NCBI GenBank assembly: GCA_964462635.1
Contig: CAYWYJ010000072.1
Location: 1 to 19,021, forward strand
Source: JBFMAI01 sp964462635
Lineage (GTDB): Bacteria; Planctomycetota; Phycisphaerae; UBA1845; Fen-1342
DNA: 19,021 nucleotides
Reading direction: 5' to 3'
In this document: positions 7,678 through 16,500 of the stretch, in pieces
How the letters are laid out: each line of letters begins with the position of its first letter
Numbering within the stretch: position 1 is the first letter of the stretch
The notes under the pieces: generated by a model
Seen by the model: only the letters and a program-made list of their open reading frames with translations
What the model was told of the DNA's origin: nothing
The model's database searches: none
Translations under genes and position numbers: made by a program

Positions 7678-10371
7678 ATGGGCGTGTCGAACTCGCACGA
7701 ATCCCGGCCGGCGATGACACGCGCTGGACGCGGATTGATACGACCGGCGATCGGGGTCTTTGTTCTGTCGCTAATCCTCCGGTTGACTTGGGCCTCGGCC
7801 GCGCACGTTACCCCGATCAGTGATCACTACGGCTACGACGCGACGGCGCTGCACTGGGCGCAGACGGGGGAGTATCGCCATCTCGGTGCCGAATGGCGTG
7901 CGTATCGGCCGCCCGGGTACCCCGCGTTCCTGGCGCTGCTATATCTGGCCGTCGGGCACAACCACACCGCCGCGAGCGTGGCCCAAGCCGCGCTGGGCGC
8001 CCTGACTTCCGGCCTGCTGGTGTTGCTGGCGGGGCGTGTGGTAGGGCGGCGGGCGGCGACCGTGAGCGGCCTGCTCCATACCTTCTGCCCGACGGCTGTC
8101 GCCTACGTTCCCGTGCTCGCCAGCGACAACCTCGCTGTCTTTCTGCTCGTCGCGGGGCTGACTGGCCTCTTGTGGAGTCATGAAGGGCGGCCTGGACCGG
8201 GTATCCTGCTGGCCGCCGCCGGCGGAGTGGCGTACGCAGGGATGTTCCTGACACGCCCCGTAGCGGTGTTCTTGCTGCCGGCGTGGCTGTGGTTGGCCTG
8301 GCGCGGGCCCGGCGCCGGCCGCCGCCGCATGGCGAACTTGGTTGCTTGCTCCGTCCTGCTGCTGCTCGGCGTTGGATCGTGGTTTGTGCGCAACCACGCG
8401 CTCGGATTTGGATGGACGACAATCACGACCCAGGGGGGCTACGCGCTGTGGTGGGGGAACAACGGGCGTTCCCTGGACGGCGGGAATCCGGCGCCGCCCC
8501 AGTTGGCCGCGGGACAGCGCATGAGCGAAATTGAGCAACACCGCTTCTACCAGCGACAGGCACTCGAGTGGATCCGCGACAACCCGGGACGGTACCTGGC
8601 GCTGTCGGGCGTGCGTCTGCTGCGGTACTTTGGGACCCAGCCGGACACCTGGGCCGCGAAGTACTTCTTTCCGAGCGTGGAGAACGACAAGGCGATTCTG
8701 TCGCGGTACTGGAAAGGGAGCCGCTGGCCGGAGCGCGCCGTCTCGGACGAGTACGCCGAGAGGGGCGTCACCCTCGAGGCGCGCAACCGCAAGCTGCACC
8801 AGTGGTTCCGCGTCATCGTGGCGCCGCTGATGTTGCTGTCCGTGCTCCTGGCGCTCCGGCGCTGGCGCACGTTTCTGCCGGTGCTGCTGCCGCTGCTCTG
8901 CTACGTATGCGGGCTCGCGTTGACCGTCTTTGCAGCCCGCTACCGAACGATGGGCGACCCGCTCGTGCTGGTCACGCTGGGGGCCTTACTTTCGGATGTG
9001 GTGTTTGGCACACACGAACTCGGCCGTTGGGGCGGCCGGTGGGTGAAGCTGGCGCTGGTCGTCCTGGCCGTCGCCGGCAGCGTGGCGACCCACGCCACCG
9101 GCGTTGACCGCACCTGGTACCGCCTGCCGCGCGGCTGGGAACCGGACCCGTCGACCGAGCACCTCGTGCCGCACCAGGTGTGGCAGGACGTGCGGGCGAC
9201 GCGCGGGATTCGGCCCATCGCTTCCCACTCCTGCCAAACGGACCTCACCACCGACGACGCGGGAGTCCATTGCCGGCTCACCGGCACCTCCCGGGATTCA
9301 GCTCGTTCCTACGGCGGGCTACGCGTCCCCGTGTCCGACTTCCGAACGGTGGGCCTCGACGTGACGTGGCACGATGCGGAGAACATCGACGCAATCTTTG
9401 TCGTGGCCCGCGGCACTCAGCCCGGCGACGACGGCGACCGCCGGCGGCGCGAGGTTCAGCGGTGGGAGTGGCATCCCAAGCACAGGGAGATGGTCCCCCC
9501 GCGGGAGCAGCGCCGGACCTATGTCTTGACGCCGGAAGGCGGCACCCGCCACTTCGTTGCTCGCCGCGCTGAAGCGAGCGGTGAAACGGAGCCGGGTGCG
9601 CCGGCGGTGGACGAATTGCGCGTCGTGGTGCGAGTCAAGCCGGGCACGTCGGCGGGATTCACGTTGCACGGTCTGGTTCTCGGCCGGCCGGCGTCGGGTC
9701 CGGCGCTGCGCGAGTTCGGCGGTCTGGTCGCGTTGTTGCCCGGACAGGTCGAACAACTCACCACCGTCTCCAGCCGCGCATGCCAGGTCAACCTGGGCCG
9801 CCACGACGACCGCGTCGTGTGCGAATTGCGGGCCGCGCCCAACGCGCGGGGGAATATCTACGGCGGCGTGCGTTTCGGCGTGCCGGAGGCGGCGGCGTTC
9901 GAGTTGCAGCTCACGTTTGAGCAGCCCGAGGCCATCGACCGGCTCTTCGTGGTTGGTTACGGCCCGGACAACACGGAAGCCGCGCGCTGGGAGTGGCCGG
10001 CGGCGGCCCGGAGAACCTACCCCGTCGCGGGCGAGCGCGGGCGCTACACGTTTGTCCCCGGTCAATCGAACGGCCCGTTCGAGGCCAAACCGGCGACCGG
10101 CGGCCCGCTCGTCGAAATCCGTGTGTTGGTGCGCGTCCTTCCCGGCACCACGGGCCGCTTCATTCTGCACGGCGTTACTCTGGCGGTCCCCGCACACACG
10201 CCGACCACCGTCCCCGCCACGCGACCCTCGCCGCCGATGATCGAGCCCGAGGCCCTCGAGGTGGTCGAGCCGGATGGGACTGACCGCTCGATCCTGGGTG
10301 ACCCCGACGAGCCGGAAGCAGCAGGCGACGAAGACACCCCGGACGCGCCATTCGAACCTGACCAACGGTAA
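7678..10371 (+). CDS. GT-C (GT39/ArnT-like) membrane glycosyltransferase with duplicated C-terminal domain
   Basis: This is an 897-aa membrane protein. Residues 20-475 contain about ten hydrophobic helices with GT-C landmarks: an acidic first external loop (ISDHYGYDATALHWAQTGEY, Asp49), then RPPGYPAFLALLY (77-89), and a later RYRTMGDPLV turn before the last helices. Such enzymes transfer a sugar from a polyprenyl phosphate on the outer membrane face. Residues about 512-670 and 695-838 are two copies of an extracytoplasmic, beta-rich domain, each with a Cys pair (519/532 and 702/715). The tail (840-897) is Pro- and acid-rich. The usual length for GT39 is 450-600 aa, so the C-terminal half is an addition. 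The frame is open further upstream. I chose the ATG at 7678 because GAGGGGAGAG ends seven bases before it. An ATG overlapping the previous stop (7645) lacks a good ribosome site. Sugar and acceptor are unknown. Confidence 0.8.
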   Translation: MGVSNSHESRPAMTRAGRGLIRPAIGVFVLSLILRLTWASAAHVTPISDHYGYDATALHWAQTGEYRHLGAEWRAYRPPGYPAFLALLYLAVGHNHTAASVAQAALGALTSGLLVLLAGRVVGRRAATVSGLLHTFCPTAVAYVPVLASDNLAVFLLVAGLTGLLWSHEGRPGPGILLAAAGGVAYAGMFLTRPVAVFLLPAWLWLAWRGPGAGRRRMANLVACSVLLLLGVGSWFVRNHALGFGWTTITTQGGYALWWGNNGRSLDGGNPAPPQLAAGQRMSEIEQHRFYQRQALEWIRDNPGRYLALSGVRLLRYFGTQPDTWAAKYFFPSVENDKAILSRYWKGSRWPERAVSDEYAERGVTLEARNRKLHQWFRVIVAPLMLLSVLLALRRWRTFLPVLLPLLCYVCGLALTVFAARYRTMGDPLVLVTLGALLSDVVFGTHELGRWGGRWVKLALVVLAVAGSVATHATGVDRTWYRLPRGWEPDPSTEHLVPHQVWQDVRATRGIRPIASHSCQTDLTTDDAGVHCRLTGTSRDSARSYGGLRVPVSDFRTVGLDVTWHDAENIDAIFVVARGTQPGDDGDRRRREVQRWEWHPKHREMVPPREQRRTYVLTPEGGTRHFVARRAEASGETEPGAPAVDELRVVVRVKPGTSAGFTLHGLVLGRPASGPALREFGGLVALLPGQVEQLTTVSSRACQVNLGRHDDRVVCELRAAPNARGNIYGGVRFGVPEAAAFELQLTFEQPEAIDRLFVVGYGPDNTEAARWEWPAAARRTYPVAGERGRYTFVPGQSNGPFEAKPATGGPLVEIRVLVRVLPGTTGRFILHGVTLAVPAHTPTTVPATRPSPPMIEPEALEVVEPDGTDRSILGDPDEPEAAGDEDTPDAPFEPDQR
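9211..10191 (+). repeat. Internal duplication of an extracytoplasmic domain in the GT-C protein
   Basis: Copy A (9211-9693, residues 512-672) and copy B (9760-10191, residues 695-838) align along their length. Matching blocks, in the same order, are a Cys pair with 13-residue spacing, YGGLRVP / YGGVRFG, IDAIFVVARG / IDRLFVVGYG, RWEWHP / RWEWPA, RRTYVLTPEGG / RGRYTFVPGQS, and LRVVVRVKPGTSAGFTLHG / IRVLVRVLPGTTGRFILHG. Nucleotide identity has largely drifted, so the duplication is old. I do not recognise the domain; the strand-rich pattern suggests a beta-sandwich, perhaps carbohydrate-binding. Confidence 0.8.
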
Positions 10372-10534
10372 GGTGGACAGGTGACACCGGATCGCACAGG
10401 GCCGCGCGCTTGCGGGAGCGTCGGGAAATGACCAGCCCCGGGGTTGATCTCCGACTTGGGAGCGCTACCAATTACGCAGAGCGGGCGCGGAGCGTGGGCC
10501 GTGCCGGGAGCGGTTCTGAAACAGAGGATGAGCC
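10372..10534. other. Intergenic gap before the protease gene, no clear element
   Basis: This is 163 bp without a gene. It contains a CCCCGGGG palindrome near 10436 and a weak TTGATC followed 17 bp later by ACCAAT, too poor to call a promoter. GAGG at 10524-10527, seven bases before the ATG, is the ribosome binding site of the protease gene. The gap is larger than those inside the glycan block, so a separate promoter is likely but not visible. Confidence 0.35.
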
Positions 10535-13500
10535 ATGTCCGCGAGCGTCGCCGAGGGGCGGGGTGGTCTGGTACTGGGTCTGGTGACCGCCTTGGTGGTG
10601 GGGAGTTTGGTGCCGGGCGCCGCGGCGGATGAGCGGAAGTTCTCGCTGCTGTTGGCGGTCCCCACCAAGAGCGTGACGGAGCCGCTGCCGCAGTTCCAGG
10701 CCCAGTTGCCCAAACGGGAGGACATCTTCGCGCAGTACTTCGATCGGACCAACCCGGGCATCGACTCGTTCGCCGAGTATTGGTACGAGATTTCGTACGG
10801 GCAGGTGAACGTCAGCGGCGACGTGTTCGGGTGGGTGGAGATCCCGTGGCCGATCCTGCCGCCCGAGGCCCTCGACAGCACGGGGGCGACGGTGGACCCG
10901 CGGAGTGCCACGTCGCTCGACGGGCTGCGGTTGCCGGTTGTTGACTTGAACGATTCGGGGGCCTTTGAGCCGTTCGAGGGCGAGACGATCGTCCAGGCTC
11001 AGCAGGCGATCCTGATCGACTACAACGGGAACCTGGAGGGCACGGGGACGGCGAACGTGGGGCCGGGGCTGCAAGGCCCAACTCCGGATGTGCCCACGGC
11101 CGGCTTCATCGACTTCGATCCGATTCGGGCCCGCGCGGTGTGGACGCCCGGCGAGCGGTTTCGTGACCTGAATGACAACAGGCGGTATGACGCGCTGTGC
11201 GAGGCGGTGCGGGACGGGTGGGGCGCTGTCGAGGCGGTGCCGCCCGACCCCAACAATCCAAACGCGCCGACCGAGCGGTGCCCGCAGACGTTCAACCCGC
11301 GCAACGGGATCATTGAGGAGACCGAGTACTGCGATGTCGATAACAGCGGTTCCTGGACCTTCCCGGAACCGTTCGAGGACTTCCTCCGCGTCTACGTGGG
11401 CGACGGCGTGTGGCGCCGGCTCGACCCGAGCTACAAGAACCCCGACCCCGCGTCGCGGGCCTGGGCCGAGGCGTACATCCGGGCCAATTATCCCGGCGAC
11501 GCCGGCGAACCGTACCGGGTCGCCGGTGATCCCAATGCCCGCGGCTTCATGGCCCGTTTCGGTAACGGCCGCTACGACGGGCCGGATGCGTGGATCGAGG
11601 CGGCCGGCTCCGCCCAGAAGCTGCAGATCGACCCGCGCCGACCGTACCTCCCCAATGTACGTACTCCCCGACCGAGCGACGGGTGCCCCCCTTATGCGCC
11701 GCGTTATGCGTGGAGCTACGAGGAATGGTGGACGGCCTACTGGCGTGACAAGCACCTGCTGGCGGGGCTTGATCCCGGAGCGGTCGCCCCGCCGCCGCCG
11801 ACCTGGGAGGAGCGCGTCCCGAACCTGGTTGTGTTCGACCCGGCGTTGCCGAAGGGCTGGAACGATCCGGCCGGTGTGGAGCGGCCGTTCACGCCGAACT
11901 GCGGCGGGAGCAAAGCGCGGCCCCGTCAGGACGGCTCGGCGAACTTCCCGTGGTGCGTGCCGCCGACCGATCCGGGCAATGGCTGCAAAGACCCCGACCT
12001 GCGTGATCCCAACAGCCCGAACTTTGACGGCGTGTACAACGGGGGCGACGGTTCGGGGGACGATCCCAACAAGCCCGTCCTGCCGGACGAGTTGGACCTG
12101 AACGGCGATGAGCTGCGCGACGTGTACGACGGCCCGGCCGAGTTCGACGATCTGGCCTCGTCGATCTACCACATGGCCGTGGCGGAGAACAAGTCGGGGC
12201 TGTGGTACGGTGGGGACGGGCGGCCGGGGGAGGTCACATCGCCGCGAAACACCAGCCCATACGGCCAGGACTTCGGCGCGGGTACTCCGAGCTCCCCGGC
12301 TGGGCCGGACGGGTACATCCCGGCGGCGGGGCCGCTGGCGTATAACGTCCATGGCACCAACGGCTACGACGCGGGCAACATGCTGAACCTCGAGCTGCTG
12401 ACCTGGCGGACGAGCCCGGAGGACGTCGGTCTGGCCGCGATCGCGTACCAGGAGAACAACCAGCGGTATTACCTGGCTGACCCGGTCTACAACCGGCTCA
12501 TCCGGGCCACCGTCGCCGCGACGCCGCCGCCCCCCACGGCGACCGGGGAAGTCGTCGGCTACTTCTGGGACCCGACCTCGCCGACGTATGATCCCCGGTT
12601 CGACGGCTACGCCATGAGTGCGCGGGCGTTCATCCGGCCCGCGGTCGGCCAGCCGACGTTGTGGGGCATTTGCAGCAAGAAGAGCGGGAGCACGTGGCAA
12701 CACGCGCTGGTGTTCGTCAACTGGAACAACGGCGCCGCGACCTGGCAGACGGAGCTGGTGTCCACGACCACGTGGCCGTTTAACATTCCGGTCCGCGACA
12801 TGGTGTACGACCTGGCGAACAACCGCTTCCTGGTCACCATCGAGGACTCGGGAATCACGGAGCTGTGGTCGATCTCGAACGACGCCCAGAACCCCAACTA
12901 CCGGAAGGCCGAGTACCTGGTGACGTTGGGGGTCGCGTTCATCGGGGCCGAGGGGCTGGCCTTCGATCGTGCCACCAACACGCTGTACACCAAGGACGAG
13001 GCGTACGGGGTGCTGTCCAAAGTCAACGTGGCGACGGGGGCGCTGACGCCGGTGGGTACCGGCGCCACGGCCCTCTCCTATGAGGTGCGGTCCCTGACCT
13101 TCAAGCCCGGGACCGCGCCGAACGTCGTCGGCCTGGATACCACGTCCGGTCTGTTCGCGGTGGACACGGGCGGCACGCCGCCCGGGCAGAGCCAGCCGTA
13201 CGGCACCTTGGCGGGCCTGGTGTCGAGCTACTACCAGGCGCTGGGGCGCGATTTCAACCTCGACGGCCTGCTCGACCTGGGCGAGGTCCGCGCCGCCGGC
13301 TCAGAGAACTATGTCATCGATGAGTACCCTTTCACGAGCAACAGCGGCGGCCCCGAAGGCGCGTACCCGTTCAATCGGCGGCGCGTGACCGAAGACATCG
13401 TTGCGGCCCTGGACGCTTCGGTGGACTGGGACCAGGTGGTGATGGTGGTTGGGGGCAAGGCGTTCGTCCATTCGAGCTTCATGCTGCCGGCCGGGCTCGC

Positions 13501-16500
13501 GGATCCCGAGTTGAACAGCGGCGGCCGACCGCTCTTCGTCCTGCCGGCGCCCGGCATGGACCTGCCGATCCAGGTGCGGGAGGAACCGGGGACGACGTAT
13601 TCGCCGATCTGGTTCTCGGATTTCGGCACGCCGCTCGACGGTGACGGCGAGACCGGGACGCCGAATGTGGGTTACCAAAAGGCCCTTCTGGCCCACGAGT
13701 GGCTACATGTGTGGGAGGGCTACCCGGACCTGTACGACTATGACGAGTACCTCGGCGGCATCATCAACCACCCCGTGGGCGGGTGGTGCATCATGTCGGG
13801 CGGGTTCGTCCATCCGTCGGCGCCGCTGAAGCAGGCCGGCACGGGCTTCGCCGAGCTGGGCACGCAGCACATCCCGTGGGTCAGCGTGACCGACCTGACG
13901 CAGGTGCTCAACCCGCGTCAGGAGACCGAGGTCACGCTGCACGACTATGCGTTTTCGCCGGTGAACTCCGTCTATGTCTACAAGAACCCGCGGGTACCCG
14001 GCCTGCCGTCCACCTATGACCCGACGGACACGACGCTGGACGGCGAGCTGTTCTACTTCTGGCGGGTCACCGACCGTGCGTCGCCGCTGGCGGGCCGGGT
14101 CAACTTCTCGCGCTACGGGCCGGGCCCGGGCGTGCTCATCATGCACACCGACTTCGGCGACAACTTCGAAGGCGTCCCGCTTCAGCAGCGGCTCGGCAGC
14201 CATTTCACCTACAACATCCAGCAGGCGGACGGCCTGTTCGAGCTGGAAAACGGGATCAATCTGGGCGATCCGAACGATCCGTTCCCCGGCCTGCTGGGCG
14301 TGCGGGAGTGGAATGAGGCCACGATCCCCAGTTCCCTCTGGTGGGGCGGGGGGCGCAGCGATCTGGAAATCCGTGACATCGTGGAATTGACGGACCGGTC
14401 GGTCGTCACGTTCTACTGGAACATGCGCTCGGTGCCGGAGCTCGCTTTCAATCGGCCGCCGGCCACCTATGTGCAGCAATACCAGGGCCGGCGCTGGCTG
14501 ATCCTGGGGATGGAGGCGTACGATGCGTTCGCGGGCACCGACATCGAGTTCTACGCCGATGACGACCCCGAGGGATACGACGAGCTCTACCACCTCCCGC
14601 CCGATCTGCACAAGACCTCTCCGGACATCGTGCGGATCACGCACCCGGTGGACATCACCGAGCTGCCCGACGGGGAGTACTTCTTCTTCGCCCGGCTGAA
14701 GCCGGGCCAGGGCATCGACAACCAGTGGGAACTGAAGTACATGACCCCGCGGGCCGACGTGAGCAACCACGGCCGCGGACGGCTGGCCCACCCGGCCGAC
14801 CCAAATCAACCCGGGTTAGCGATTGCGGTGGACGCCCAGGGGCGGCTTGAGACGCGGCTCGAAGACTGGACCGTCACGTGCGTCGACCACAGCGTGGCGG
14901 ACTTCGAGGTGTGGCGCGTGGAGGGCACCGCGTCCGGGCTCCAGACCAACCGCGCGACCACCGGAATACCGTACACCACCGACAACGGCGACCTCAGCTT
15001 CGTCATCCGGTATGCGCCGGACGCCGTGACCCAGACCGGCGCCAACGTCAGCCTGGCCTACGACGGTTCCCAATACACCACGCTGACCGACCCGGGCGCC
15101 CGCTTCCTGGCCAGCACGTTCAAGCCCGGCGACCGCGTGCGCATCGTCGGCGGCCCCGGGGCCAAGCCCGGCTTCTACACGATCCACAACGTGCCGGCGG
15201 CCACCAAGTTGAAGCTCATCGGCGACGCGGGCACCGCCCCCGCCGGGGTGACCTACCGCGTCCACGCCTTCTCGCAGGGCGGCGGCGGCCCGCAGGCCGA
15301 CCGCTTCCTGTTCCGCACCACCGGTCGGACGCCGTACAGCACGCCGCTGGAGCTGCGGCACGGCCAAATCTACCCGCGCGTCTATGCGCGTATCGATGCG
15401 TCGTATCCCGATGCTCTGACGAACCCCGAGCGTCGGGCGCCGCTGCGCGTCCGCTTCGACGCCTCCGGCTCGCTCAACGAACTGGGCGGGACCGAGACGC
15501 TCAAGTACGCCTGGGACTTCGGCGACGGCACGGCCCCCAGCACCGAGCCCGTCGTCGAACACACCTACACCGCCGAGCAGTTCCCCGGCCCCAACCCCGC
15601 CGTCGTTACCGTGTATCTGACCGTGACCAGCACGGCGTCGAACCCGCCGCTGCCGCCCGGCGTTGCCACGGTGAAGATCGTCATCAACCCGCCGTTCTTC
15701 GATACCGATGGCGACGGGGTTCCCGATGCCGAGGACAACTGCCCCGCGGTCTACAACCCGCACCAGGAAGACGCGGACGGCGATGGGCTGGGCGACGCGT
15801 GCGACAACTGCCCGAGCGTGGCCAACCCGGCCCAAGTGGACACCGACGGCGACGGGGTGGGTGACGCCTGTGACAACTGTCCGACGGTCGCCAACGCCCC
15901 GCCGCCGGGGCAGCCCCAGGCCGACCAGGACGGCGACGGGGTGGGCGACGCCTGCGACAACTGCAAGCTCGTCCCCAACCCCGATCAGGCCGACGCCGAC
16001 GGGGACAAGCTCGGCGACGCCTGCGACAACTGCGCCGCAGTCGCCAATCCGACCCAGACCGACGCCGACAAGGACGGCGTGGGTGACGCGTGCGACAACT
16101 GCCCCGCTATTGCCAACCCCAACCAGACGGACGCCGACGGCGACGGTCGCGGCGACGCCTGCGACAACTGCGTGAATGTCGCCAACCCCACGCAAGCGGA
16201 CAGCGATGGTGACGGCGTCGGCGACGCCTGCGACAACTGCCCGCTGAAGGCCAACCCGAGTCAGACCGACGGCGACAAGGACGGCATCGGCGACGCCTGC
16301 GACAACTGCGTCGCCGTGGCCAACCCCGACCAGCGCGACACGGACGGCGACGGGTTCGGCGACGCGTGCGACGATGACGACGACGGCGACGGCGTGCCGG
16401 ACACCGTCGACAACTGCCCCCTGGTCTACAACCCCACGCAGGCCGACCGCGACAAGGACGGCATTGGCGATGCCTGCGACAACGACAACGACAACGACGG

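Noticed and set aside
10375..10395. GGTG/CACC inverted repeat just after the GT-C stop codon
   Set aside because: The stem is only four base pairs without a U tract, so it is not enough to call a terminator.
10443..10472. Possible promoter TTGATC with ACCAAT before the protease gene
   Set aside because: The -10 matches only three of six positions, which is expected by chance in a gap of this size.
10472..12703. Long minus-strand open frame opposite the protease N-terminus
   Set aside because: Arg/Val/Pro-rich composition without motifs, fully antisense to a signal peptide and M6-type sequence. It is a by-product of high GC content.
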